Source of the DNA: Acanthosepion lycidas
Taxonomy: Eukaryota; Mollusca; Cephalopoda; Sepiida; Sepiidae
DNA length: 64,000 nucleotides
Direction of reading: 5' to 3'
NCBI GenBank assembly: GCA_963932145.1
Contig: CAWVQA010000036.1
Location: 248,001 to 312,000 of the forward strand
Part shown: positions 26,453-39,900 of the stretch, one piece after another
How the letters are laid out: every line of letters starts with the position of its first letter
Numbering within the stretch: position 1 is the stretch's first letter
The notes under the pieces: generated by a model
What the model was told of the DNA's origin: nothing
The model's database searches: none
The model's input: only the letters and a program-made list of their open reading frames with translations
Made by a program: the position numbers and the translations under genes

Positions 26453-27540
26453 TGCCCATAATCTTTTACATGGAAATCCCAGTAATATGGGTCGAGTCCA
26501 TGCATGTTACGATCACGGTATGAATTTGAAGGCGAAATATTTTTTTGCAGATCTTAGATTATGTCTTTCCCTGTCCATAATGCTAAATTGAAGAAGTAAA
26601 ATATAAATATAAATAGGAAAGAGAAGAGAAATGTACAGTGATCACCCATTTTCTGCCGACAATCTTTTTCATGGAAATCCCAGTCATATGAGTCAAGTCC
26701 ATGCATGCTACGATCACGGTATAAATTTGAACGCAAAATATTTTTTTGCAGATATTAGATTTGGTCTTTCCCTGTCCATAATGCTAAATTGAGGAGGTAA
26801 AATATAAATATAAATAGGAAACAGAAGAGAAATGTACAGTGATCGCCCATTTTCGGCCCACAATCTTTTTCATGGAAATCCCAGTCATATGAGTCGAGTC
26901 CATGCATGCTACGATCGCAGTATGAATTTGAAGGCAAAATATTTTTGTGCAGATTTTAGATTAGGTCTTTCCCTGTCCATAATGCTAAATTGAGGAGGTA
27001 AAATATAAATATAAATAGGAAACAGAGGAGAAATGTACAGTGATCACCCATTTTCGGCCCACAATCTTTTTCATGGAAATCCAAGTCATATGAGTCGTGT
27101 CCATGCATGCTACGATCACGGTATGAATTTGAAGGCAAAATATTTTTTTGCAGATCTTAGATTAGGTCTTTCCCTGTCCATAATGCTAAATTGAGGATGT
27201 AACATAGAAATATAAATAGGAAACAGAAGAGAAACGTACAGTGATCACCCATTTTCTGCCCACAATCTTTTTCATGGAAATCCCAGTCATATGAGTTGAG
27301 TCCATGCATGCTACGATCACGGTATGAATTTGAAGGCAAAATATTTTTTTGCAGAGCATACATTAGGTCTTTCCCTGTCCATAATGCTAAATTGAGGAGG
27401 TAAAATAGAAATATAAATAGGAAACAGAAGAGAAATGTACAGTGATCAGCCATTTTCGGCCCACAATCTTTTTCATGGAAATCCCATTCATATGAGTCGA
27501 GTCCATGCATGCTACGATCACGGTATGAATTTGAAGGCAA

Positions 27541-28560
27541 AATATTTTTTGCAGAGCTTGCATTAGGTCTTTCCCTGTCCATAATGCTAAATTGAGGAGG
27601 TAAAATATAAATATAAATAGGAAACAGAAGAGAAATGTACCGTGATCACCCATTTTCGGCCCACAATCTTTTTCATGGAAATCCCAGTAATATGAGTCGA
27701 GTCCATGCATGCTACGATCACGGTATGAATTTGAAGGCAAAATATTTTTGTGCAGATCTTAGATTAGGTCTTTCACTGTCCATAATGCTAAATTGAGGAG
27801 GTAAAATATAAATAAAAATAGGAAACAGAAGAGAAATGTACAGTGATCACCCATTTTCTGCCCACAATATTTTTCATCGAAATCCCAGTCGTATGAGTCG
27901 AGTCCATGCATGCTACGATCACGGTATGAATTTGAAGGCAAAATATTTTTTGCAGAGCTTGCATTAGGTCTTTCCCTGTCCATAACGCTAAATTGAGGAG
28001 GTAAAATATAAATATAAATAGGAAACAGAAGAGAAATGTACCGTGATCACCCATTTTCGGCCCACAATCTTTTTCATGGAAATCCCAGTAATATGAGTCG
28101 AGTCCATGCATGCTACGATCACGGTATGAATTTGAAAGCAAAATATTTTTGTGCAGAGCTTAGATTAGGTCATTCCCTGTCCATAATGCTAAATTGAGGA
28201 GGTAAAATATAAATATAAATAGGAAACATTAGAGAAATGTACAGTGATCACCCATTTTCTGCCCACAATCTTTTTCATGGAAATCCAAGTCATATGAGTC
28301 GAGTCCATGCATGCTACGATCACGGTATGAATTTGAAGGCAAAATATTTTTGTGCAGATCTTAGATTAGGTCATTCCCAGTCCATAATGCTAAATTGAGG
28401 AGGTAAAATATAAATATAAATAGGAAACAGAAGAGAAATGTACCGTGATCACCCATTTTCGGCCCGCAATCTTTTTCATGGAAATCCCAGTAATATGAGT
28501 CGAGTCCATGCATGCTACGATCACGGTATGAATTTGAAGGCACAATATTTTTGTGCAGAT
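27541..28560. repeat. Two-monomer (401-bp) higher-order repeat
   Basis: Monomers at 27,541-27,740 and 27,942-28,141 share TTTTTTGCAGAGCTTGC, GTACCGTGATCACC and CCAGTAATATGAG at 401-bp spacing. A third partial copy with ACCGTGATC and AGTAATATG lies at about 28,440-28,500. The intervening monomers are unlike them, so this is an alternating dimer. Confidence 0.7.
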
Positions 28561-29479
28561 TTTAGATTAGGTCTTTCCCTGTCCATAATGCGAATTGAGG
28601 AAGTAAAATATAAATATAATTAGGAAACAGAAGAAAAAAGTACAGTGATCACCCGTTTTCGGCCCACAATCTTTTTCATGGAAATGCCAGTCATATGAGT
28701 CGAGTCCATGCATGCTACGATCACGGTATGAATTTGAAGGCAAAATATTTTTGTGCAGATTTTAGATTAGGTTATTCACTGTCCATAATGCTAAATTGAG
28801 GAGGTAAATTAGAAATATAAATAGGAAACGGAAGAGAAATGTACAGTGATCACCCATTTTCGGCCCACTATCTTTTTCATGGAAATCCCAGTCATATGAG
28901 TCGAGTCCATACATGCTACGATCACGGTATGAATTTGAAGGCAAAATATTTTTTTGCAGATCTTATATTTTGTCTTTCATTGTCCATAATGCTAAATTGA
29001 GGAAGTAAAAATATAAATATAAATAGGAAACAGAAGAGAAATGTACAGTGATCACCCATTTTCTTACCACAATCTTTTTCATGGAAATCCCAGTCATATG
29101 AGTCGTGTCAATGCATGCTAGGATCACGGTATGAATTTGAAGGCAAAATATTTTTGTGCAGATCTTAGATTAGGTTTTTCCCTGTCCATAATGCTAAATT
29201 GACGAGGTAAAATATAAATATAAATAGGAAACAGAAGAGAAATGTACAGTGATCTCCCATTTTCGGCCCACAATCTTTTTCATGGAAATCCCAGTCATAT
29301 AAGTCGAGTCCATGCATGCTACGATCACGGTATGAATTTGAAGGCCAAATATTTTTGTGCAGATCTTAGATTAGGTCTTTCCATGTCCATAATGCTAAAT
29401 TGAGGAGGTAAAATAGAAATATCAATAGGAAACAGAAGAGAAATGTACAGTAATCACCCATTTTCTGCCCACAATCTTT

Positions 29480-29950
29480 TTCATGGTAATCCCAGTCATA
29501 TGAGTCGAGTCCATGCATGCTACGATCACGGTATGAATTTGAAGGCAAAATATTTTTGTGCACAGCTTAGATTAGGTCTTTCCCTGTCCATAATGCTAAA
29601 TTGAGGAGGTAAAATACAAATATAAATAGGAAACAGAAGAGAAATGTACAGTGATCACACATTTTTGGCCCACAATCTTTTTCATGGAAATCCCAGTCAT
29701 ATGAGTCGTGTCCATGCATGCTACAATCACGGTATGAATTTGAAGGCAAAATATTTTTGTGCAGATTTTAGATTAGGTCTTTTCCTGTGTATAATGCTAA
29801 ATAGAGGAGGTAAAATATAAATATAAATAGGAAACAGAAGAGAAATGTACAGTGATCACCCATTTTCGGCCCACAATCTTTTTCATGGAAATCCCAGTCA
29901 TATGAGTCGAGTCCATGCATGCTACGATCACGGTATGAATTTGAAGGCGA
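29480..29950. repeat. Segment copied 13 monomers downstream (32,092-32,562)
   Basis: The variants CATGGTAATCCC, TTTTGTGCACAGC, ATCACACATTTTTGGCC, GAGTCGTGTCC, GCTACAATCACGG and TAAATAGAGGAGG occur in the same order at 32,092-32,562, an offset of 2,612 bp. The intervening DNA is not duplicated, so this looks like a non-adjacent copy event or the remains of a larger duplication later disrupted. Confidence 0.7.
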
Positions 29951-31379
29951 AATATTTTTGTGCAGATTTTAGATTAGGTCTTTCCCTGTCCATAATGCTA
30001 AATTCAGGAGGTAAAATAGAAATATAAATAGGAAACAGAAGAGAAATGTACAGTGATCACCCATCTTCGGCCCACAATCTTTTTCATGGAAATCCGAGTC
30101 ATATGAGTTGAGTCCATGCATGCTACGATCACGGTATGAATTTGAAGGCAAAATATTTTTGTGCAGATTTTAGATTAGGTTTTCCCTGTCCATAATGCTA
30201 AATTGAGGAGGTAAAATATAAATATAAATAGAAAACAGAAGAGAAATGTACAGTGATCACCCATTTCCGGCCCACAATCTTTTTCATGGAAATCCCAGTC
30301 ATATGAGTCGAGTCCATGCATGGTACGATCACGGTATGAATTTGAAGGCAAAATATCTTTGTGCAGATCTTCGATTAGGTCTTTCCCTGTCCATAATGCT
30401 AAGTTGAGGAGGTAAAATATAAATATAAATAGGAAACAGAAGAGAAATGTACAGTGATCACCCATTTTCGGCCCACAATCTTTTTCATGGAAATCCCAGT
30501 CATATGAGTCGAGTCCATGCATGCGACGATCACGGTATGAATTTGAAGGCAAAATATTTTGGTGCAGTGCTTAGATTAAGTCTTTCCCTGTCCATAATGC
30601 TAAATTGAGGAGGTAAAATAGAAATATAAATAGGAAACAGAAGAGAAATGTACAGTGATTACCGATTTTTGGCCCACAATCTTTTTCCTGGAAATCCCAG
30701 TCATATGAGTCGAGTTCATGCATGCTACGGTCACGGTATGAATTTGAAGGCGAAATATTTTTGTGCAGAGCTTAGATTAGGTCTTTCCCTGTCCATAATG
30801 ATAAATTGAGGAGGCAAAATATAAATATAAATAGGAAACAGAAGAGAAATGTACAGTGATCACCCATTTTGTGCCCACAATCTTTTTCATGGAAATCCCA
30901 GTCATATGAGTCGAGTTCATGCATGCTACGATCCTGGTATGAATTTGAAGGCGAAATATTTTTGTGCAGAGCTTAGATTAGGTCTTTCCCTGTCCATAAT
31001 GATAAATTGAGGAAGTAAAATATAAATATAAATAGGAAACAGAAGAGAAATGTACAGTGATCACCCATTTTCGGCCCATCATCTTTTTCATGGAAATCCC
31101 AGTCATATGAGTCGAGTCCATGCATGCTACGATCACGGTATGAATTTGAAGGGAAAATATTTTTGTGCAGATTTTAGATTAGGTCTTTCCCTGTCCATAA
31201 TGCTAAATTGAGGAGGTAAAATAGAAATATAAATAGGAAACAGAAGAGAAATGTACAGTGATCACCCATTTTCAGCCCACAATCTTTTTCATGTAAATCC
31301 CAGTCATATGAGTCGAGTCCATGCATGGTACGATCACGGTATGAATTTGAAGGCAAAATATTTTTGTGCAGATCTTAGA

Positions 31380-32700
31380 TTAGGTCTTTCCCTGTGCATA
31401 ATGCTAAATAGAAGAGGTAAAATATAAATATAAATAGGAAACAGAAGAGAAATGTACAGTGATCACCCATTTTCGGCCCACAATCTTTTTCATGGAAATC
31501 CCAGTCATATGAGTCGAGTCCATGCATGCTACGATCACGGTATGAATTTGAAGGCAAAATATTTTTGTGCAGATATTAGACTAGGTCTTTCACTGGCCAT
31601 AATGCTAAATTGAGGAGCTAAAATATAAATATAAATAGGAAACAGAAGAGAAATGTACAGTGATCACCCATTTTCGGCCCACAATCTTTTTCATGGAAAT
31701 CCCAGTCATATGAGTCGAGTTCATGCATGCTACGATCACGGTATGAATTTGAAGGCAAAATATTTTTGTGCAGATCTTAGATTAGGCCTTTCCCTGTCCA
31801 TAATGCTAAATTGAGGAGGTAAAATATAAATATAAATAGGAAACAGAAGAGAAATGTACAGTGATCACCCATTTTCGGCCCACAATCTTTTTCATGGAAA
31901 TCCCAGTCATATGAGTCGAGTCCATGCATGCTACGATCACGGTATGAATTTGAAGGCAAAATATTTTTGTGTAGATTTTAGATTAGGTCTTTCCCTGTGC
32001 ATAATGCTAAATAGAGGAGGTAAAATATAAATATCAATAGGAAACAGAAGAGAAATGTACAGTGATCACCCATTTTCGGCCCACAAACTTTTTCATGGTA
32101 ATCCCAGTCATATGAGTCGAGTCCATGCATGCTACGATCACGGTATGAATTTGAAGGCAAAATATTTTTGTGCACAGCTTAGATTAGGTCTTTCCCTGTC
32201 CATAATGCTAAATTGAGGAGGTAAAATACAAATATAAATAGGAAACAGAAGAGAAATGTACAGTGATCACACATTTTTGGCCCACAATCTTTTTCATGGA
32301 AATCCCAGTCATATGAGTCGTGTCCATGCATGCTACAATCACGGTATGAATTTGAAGGCAAAATATTTTTGTGCAGATTTTAGATTAGGTCTTTTCCTGT
32401 GCATAATGTTAAATAGAGGAGGTAAAATATAAATATAAATAGGAAACAGAAGAGAAATGTACAGTGATCACCCATTTTCGGCCCACAATCTTTTTCATGG
32501 AAATCCCAGTCATATGAGTCGAGTCCATGCATGCTACGATCACGGTATGAATTTGAAGGCAAAATATTTTTGTGCAGATATTAGACTAGGTCTTTCACTG
32601 GCCATAATGCTAAATTGAGGAGCTAAAATATAAATATAAATAGGAAACAGAAGAGAAATGTACAGTGATCACCCATTTTCGGCCCACAATCTTTTTCATG
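31380..32700. repeat. Segment duplicated at 1,005-bp spacing
   Basis: About 315 bp at 31,380-31,695 match 32,385-32,700. Both have GTGCATAATG, AAATAGA and the rare AGATATTAGACTAGGTC with TCACTGGCC and GAGGAGCTAAAAT. The offset is exactly five monomers. It overlaps the downstream copy of the 2,612-bp duplication, so these blocks have a layered history. Confidence 0.65.
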
Positions 32701-35155
32701 GAAATCCCTGTCATATGAGTCGTGTCCATGCATGCTACGATCACGGTATGAATTTGAAGGCAAAATATTTTTGTGCAGATTTTAGATTAGGTCTTTCCCT
32801 GTGCATAATGCTAAATAGAAGAGGTAAAATATAAATATAAATAGGAAACAGAAGAGAAATGTACAGTGATCACCCATTTTCGGCCCACAATCTTTTTCAT
32901 GGAAATCCCAGTCATATGAGTCGAGTCCATGCATGCTACGATCACGGTATGAATTTGAAGGCAAAATATTTTTGAGCACAGCTTAGATTAGGACTTTCCC
33001 TGTCCATAATGCTAAATTGAGGAGGTAAAATATAAATATAAATAGGAAACAGAAGAGAAATGTACAGTGATCACCCATTTCTGCCCAGTATCTTTTTCAT
33101 GGAAATCCCAGTCATATGAGTGGAGTTCATGCATGCTACGATGACGGTATGAATTTGAAGGCAAAATATTTTTGTGCAGATCTTAGATTAGGTCTTTCCC
33201 TGGCCATAATGCTAAATTGAGGAGGTAAAATATAAATATAAATAGGAAACAGAAGAGAAATGTACAGTGATCACCCATTTTCGGCCCACAAACTTTTTCA
33301 TGGTAATCCCAGTCATATGAGTCGAGTCCATGCATGCTACGATCACGGTATGAATTTGAAGGCGAAATATTTTTGTGCAGAGCTTAGATTAGGTCTTTCA
33401 CTGTCCATAATGATAAATTGAGGAAGTAAAATATAAATATAAATAGGAAACAGAAGAGAAATGTACAGTGATCACCCATTTTCGGCCCATCATCTTTTTC
33501 ATGGAAATCCCAGTCATATGAGTCGAGTCCATGCATGCTACGATCACGGTATGAATTTGAAGGCAAAATATTTTTGTGCAGATTTTAGATTAGGTCTTTC
33601 CCTGTCCATAATGCTAAATTGAGGAGGTAAAATAGAAATATGAATAGGAAACAGAAGAGAAATGTACAGTGATCACCCATTTTCGGTCTACAATCTTTTT
33701 CATGGAAATCCCAGTCATATGAGTCGAGTCCATGCATGGTACGATCACGGTATGAATTTGAAGGCAAAATATTTTTGTGCAGATCTTAGATTAGGTCTTT
33801 CCCTATCCATAATGCTAAATTGAGGAGGTAAAATAGAAATATAAATAGGAAACAGAAGAGAAATGTACAGTGATCACCCATTTTCGGCCCACAATCTTTT
33901 TCATGGAAATCCCAGTCATATGTATGGAGTCCATGCATGCTACGATCACGGTATGAATTTGAAGGCAAAATATTTTTGTGCAGATTTTAGATTAGGTCTT
34001 TCCCTGTCCATAATGCTAAATTGAGGAGGTAAAATAAAAATATAAATCGGAAACAGAAGAGAAATATACAGTGATCACCCATTTTCTGCCTACAATCTTT
34101 TTCATGGAAATCCAAGTCATATGAGTCGAGTCCATGCATGCTACGATCACGGTATGAATTTGAAGGCAAAATATTTTTGTGCAGATCTTAGATTAGGTCT
34201 TTCCCTGTCCATAATGCTAAATTGAGGAGGTAAAATAGAAATAGTAATAGGAAACAGAAGAGAAATGTACAGTGATCACCCATTTTGTGCCCACAATCTT
34301 TTTCATGGAAATCCCAGTCATATCAGTCGAGTCCATGCATGGTACGATCACGGTATGAATTTGAAGGCAAAATATTTTTGTGCAGATCTTAGATTAGGTC
34401 TTTCCCTCTCCATAATGCTAAATTGAGGAGGTAAAATATAAATATAAATAGGAAACAGAAGAGAAATGTACAGTAATCACCCATTTTCGGCCCACAATCT
34501 TTTTCATGGAAATCCCAGTCATATGAGTCGAGTCCATGCATGCGACGATCACGGTATGAATTTGAAGGCCAAATATTTTTGTGCAGAGCTTAGATTAGGT
34601 CTTTCCCTGTCCATAATGCTAAATTGAGGAGATAAATATAAATATAAATAGGAAACAGAAGAGAAATGTACAGTGATCACCCATTTTCGGCCCACAATCT
34701 TTTTCATGGAAATCCCAGTCATATGAGTCATGTCCATGCATGCTACGATCACGTTATGAATTTGAAGGCAAAATATTTTTGTGCAGAGCTTAGATTAGGT
34801 CTTTCCCTGTCCATGTAGCTAAATTGAGGAGGTAAAATAGAAATATAAATTGGAAACAGAAGAGAAATGTACAGTGATCACCCATTTTCTGCCCACAATC
34901 TTTTTCATGGAAATCCCAGTCATATGAGTCGAGTCCATGCATGCAACGATCACGGTATGAATTTGAAGGCAAAATATTTTTGTGCAGAGCTTAGATTAGG
35001 TCTTTCCCTGTCCATAATGCTAAATTGAGGAGGTAAAATAGAAATATAAATAGGAAACAGAAGAGAAATGTACAGTGATCACCCGTTTTCGGCCCACAAT
35101 CTTTTTCATGGAAATCTCAGTCATATGAGTCGAGTCCATGCATGCTAGGATCACG

Positions 35156-36948
35156 GTATGAATTTGAAGGCAAAATATTTTTGTGTAGAGCTTAGATTAG
35201 GTCTTTCCCTGGCCATAATGCTAAATTGAGGAGGTAAAATATAAATATAAATAGGAAACAGAAGAGGAATATACACAGATCACCCATTTTCGGCCCACAA
35301 TCTTTTTTTTGGAAATCCCAGTCATATGAGTTGAGTTCATGCATGCTACGATCACGGTATGAATTTGAAGGCAACATATTTTTTTGCAGATTTTAGATTA
35401 GGTCATTCCCTGTCCATAATGCTAAATTGAGGAGGTAAAATATAAATATAAATAGGAAACACAAAGGAAATGTACAGTGATCACCACTTTCTGCCCATTA
35501 TCTTATTCATGGAAATCCCAGTCATATGAGTCGAGTTCATGCATGCTACGATCACGGTAAGAATTTGAAGGCAAAATATTTTTGTGCAGATCTTAGATTA
35601 GGTCTTTCTCTGTCCATAATGCTAAATTGAGGAGGTAAAATATAAATATAAATATGAAACAGAAGAGAAATGTACAGTGATCACCCATTTTCGGCCAACA
35701 ATCTTTTTCATGGAAATCCCAGTCATATGAGTCGAGTCCATGCATGCTATGGTCACGGTATGAATTTGAAGGCAAAATATTTTTGTGTAGAGCTTAGATT
35801 AGGTCTTTCCCTGGCCATAATGCTAAATTGAGGAGGTAAAATATAAATATAAATAGGAAACAGAAGAGGAATGTACACTGATCACCCATTTTCGGCCCAC
35901 AATCTTTTTTTTGGAAATCCCAGTCATATGAGTTGAGTTCATGCATGCTACGATCACGGTATGAATTTGAAGGCAACATATTTTTTTGCAGATTTTAGAT
36001 TAGGTCATTCCCTGTCCATAATGCTAAATTGAGGAGGTAAAATAGAAATATAAATAGGAAACACAAAGGAAATGTACAGTGATCACCACTTTCTGCCCAT
36101 TATCTTATTCATGGAAATCCCAGTCATATGAGTCGAGTTCATGCATGCTACGATCACGGTAAGAATTTGAAGGCAAAATATTTTTGTGCAGATCTTAGAT
36201 TAGGTCTTTCTCTGTCCATAATGCTAAATTGAGGAGGTAAAATATAAATATAAATATGAAACAGAAGAGAAATGTACAGTGATCACCCATTTTCGGCCGA
36301 CAATATTTTCATGGAAATCCCAGTCATATGAGTCGAGTCCATGCATGCTATGGTCACGGTATGAATTTGAAGGCAAAATATTTTTGTGTAGAGCTTAGAT
36401 TAGGTCTTTCCCTGGCCATAATGCTAAATTGAGGAGGTAAAATATAAATATAAATAGGAAACAGAAGAGGAATGTACACTGATCACCCATTTTCGGCCCA
36501 CAATCTTTTTTTTGGAAATCCCAGTCATATGAGTTGAGTTCATGCATGCTACGATCACGGTATGAATTTGAAGGCAACATATTTTTTTGCAGATTTTAGA
36601 TTAGGTCATTCCCTGTCCATAATGCTAAATTGAGGAGGTAAAATAGAAATATAAATAGGAAACACAAAGGAAATGTACAGTGATCACCACTTTCTGCCCA
36701 TTATCTTATTCATGGAAATCCCAGTCATATGAGTCGAGTTCATGCATGCTACGATCACGGTAAGAATTTGAAGGCAAAATATTTTTATGCAGATCTTAGA
36801 TTAGGTCTTTCTCTGTCCATAATGCTAAATTGAGGAGGTAAAATATAAATATAAATATGAAACAGAAGAGAAATGTACAGTGATCACCCATTTTCGGCCG
36901 ACAATATTTTCATGGAAATCCCAGTCATATGAGTCGAGTCCATGCATG
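35156..36948. repeat. Three tandem copies of a 601/602-bp trimer
   Basis: Markers recur at 602 and then 601 bp: TTTTGTGTAGAGC, CTTTTTTTTGGAAATCCC, GAGTTGAGTTCATGC, GCAACATATTTTTTTGCAG, AACACAAAGGAAATG, CACCACTTTCTGCCCATTATC, GATCACGGTAAGAATTTG and AAATATGAAACAG. The first and later copies differ by a few bases, for example AATATACACAGATC against AATGTACACTGATC. The second and third also share CGACAATATTTTC. A partial fourth relative lies at about 37,597-37,860. This is the clearest short higher-order repeat in the window. Confidence 0.85.
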
Positions 36949-39900
36949 CTACGATCACGGTATGAATTTGAAGGCAAAATATTTTTGTGCAGAGCTTAGA
37001 TTAGTTCTTTCCCTGGCCATAATGCTAAATTGAGGAGGTAAAATATAAATATAAATAGGAAACAGAAGGGAAATGTACAGTGATTACCCGTTTTCGGCCC
37101 ACAATCTTTTTCATGGAAATCTCCGCCACATGAGTCAAGTCCATGCATGCTACGATCACGGTATGAATTTGAAGGCAATATATCTTTGTGCAGATCTTAG
37201 ATTAGGTCTTTCCCTGTGCATAATGCTAAATTGAGGAGGTAAAATATAAATATAAATAGGAAACAGAAGAGAAATGTACAGTGATCACCCATTTAGCCCA
37301 CAAACTTTTTCATGGTAATTTCAGTCATATGAGTCGAGTCCATGCATGCTACGATCACGGTATGAATTTGAAGGCAAAATATTTTTTTGCAGATTTTAAA
37401 TTAGGTCTTTCCCTGTCCATAATGCTAAATTGAGGAGGTAAAATAGAAATATAAATAGGAAACAGAAGAGAAATGTACAGTGATCACCCATTTTCGGCCC
37501 ACAATCTTTTTCATGGAAATCCCAGTCATATGAGTCGAGTCCATGCATGCTACAATCACGGTATGAATTTGAAGGCAAAATATTTTTGTGCAGAGCTTAG
37601 ATTAGTTCTTTCTCTGTCCATAATGCTAAATTGAGGAGGTAAAATAGAAATATAAATAGAATACAGAAGAGAAATGTACACTGATCACCCATTTTCGGCC
37701 CACAATCTTTTTCTTGGAAATCCCAGTCATATGAGTTGAGTTCATGCATGCTACGATCACGGTATGAATTTGAAGGCAACATATTTTTTTGCAGATTTTA
37801 GATTAGGTCATTCCCTGTCCATAATGCTAAATTGAGGAGGTAAAATAGAAATATAAATAGGAAACAGAAGAGAAACGTACAGTGATCACCCATTTTCGGC
37901 CCACAATCTTTTTTATGGAAATCCCAGTCATATGAGTCGAGACCATGCATGCTACGATCACGGTATGAATTTGAATGCAAAATATTTTTTTGCAGATTTT
38001 AGATGAGGTCTTTCCATGACCATAGTGCTAAATTGAGGAGTTAAAATAGAAATATAAATAGGAAACAGAAGAGAAATGTACAGTGATCACCCATTTTCGG
38101 CCAACAATCTTTTTCATGGAAATCCCAGTCATATGAGTCAAGTCCATGCACGCTACGATCACGGTATGAATTTGAAGGCAAAATATTTTTGTGCAGAACT
38201 TAGATTAGGTCTTTCCTTGTCCACATTGCTAAATTGAGGAGATAAAATATAAATATAAATAGGAAACAGAAGAGAAATGTACAGTGATCACCCATTTTCG
38301 GCCCACAACCTTTTTCATGGAAATCCCAGTCATATGAGTCGAGTCCATGCATGCTACGATCACGGTATTAATTTGAAGGCAAAATATTTTTGTGCAGAGC
38401 TTAGATTAGGTCTTTCCCTGTCCATAATGCTAAATTGAGGAGGTAAAATATAAATATGAATAGGAAACAGAAGAGAAATGTACAGTAATCACCCATTTTC
38501 GGCCCACAAACTTTTTCATGGAAATCCCAGTCATATGAGTCGAGTCCATGCATGCTACGATCACGGTATGAATTTGAAGGCAAAATATTTTTGTGCTGAG
38601 CTTCGATTAGGTCTTTCCCTGTCCATAATGCTAAATTGAGGAGGTAAAATACAAATATAAATAGGAAACAGAAGAGAAATGTACAGTGATCACCCAATTT
38701 TCTGCCCACAATCTTTTTCATGGAAATCCCAGTCATATGAGTCGAGTCCATGCATGCTACGATCACGGTATGAATTTGAAGGCAAAATATTTTTGTGCAG
38801 AGCTTAGATTAGGTCTTTCCGTGTCCATAATGCTAAATTGAGGAGGTAAAATATAAATATAAATAGGAAACAGAAAAGAAATGTACAGTGATCACCCATT
38901 TTCGGCCCACCATATTTTTCATGGAAATCCCAGTCATATCAGTCGAGTCCATGCATGCTACGATGTTGGTATGAATTTGAAGGCAAAATATTTTTGTGCA
39001 GATATTAGATTAGGTATTTCCCTGTCCATAATGCTAAATTGAGGAAGTAAAATATAATTATAAATAGGAAACAGAAGAGAAATGTACAGTGATCACCCAT
39101 TTTCGGCCCACAATCTTTTTCATGGAAATCCCAGTCATATGAGTTCAGTCCATGCATGCTACGATCACGGTATGAATTTGAAGGCAAAATATTTTTGTGC
39201 AGATCTTAGATTAGGTCTTTCCCTGTCCATAATGCTAAATTGAGGAGGTAAAATATAAATATCAATAGAAAACAGAAGAGAAATGTACAGTGATCACCCA
39301 TTTCCGGCCCACAATCTTTTTCATGGAAATCCCAGTCATATGAGTCGAGTTCATGCATGCTACGATCACGGTATGAATTTGAAGGCAAAATATCTTTGTG
39401 CAGATCATCGATTAGGTCTTTCCCTGTCCATAATGCTAAATTGAGGAGGTAAAATATAAATATAAATAGGAAACAGAATAGAAATGTACAGTGATCACCC
39501 ATTTTGTGCCCACAATCTTTTTCATGGAAATCCCAGTCATATGAGTCGAGTTCATGCATGCTATGATCCTGGTATGAATTTGAAGGCGAAATATTTTTGT
39601 GCAGAGCTTAGATTAGGTCTTTACCTGTCCATAATGATAAATTGAGGAAGTAAAATATAAATATAAATAGAAAACAGAAGAGAAATGTACAGTGATCACC
39701 CATTTCCGGCCCACAATCTTTTTCATGGAAATCCCAGTCATATGAGTCGAGTCCATGCATCGTACGATCACGGTATGAATTTGAAGGCAAAATATTTTTG
39801 TGCAGATTTTAGATTAGGTCTTTCCCTGTCCATAATGCTAAATTGAGGAGGTAAAATAGAAATATAAATAGGAAACAGAAGAGAAATGTACAGTGATCAC

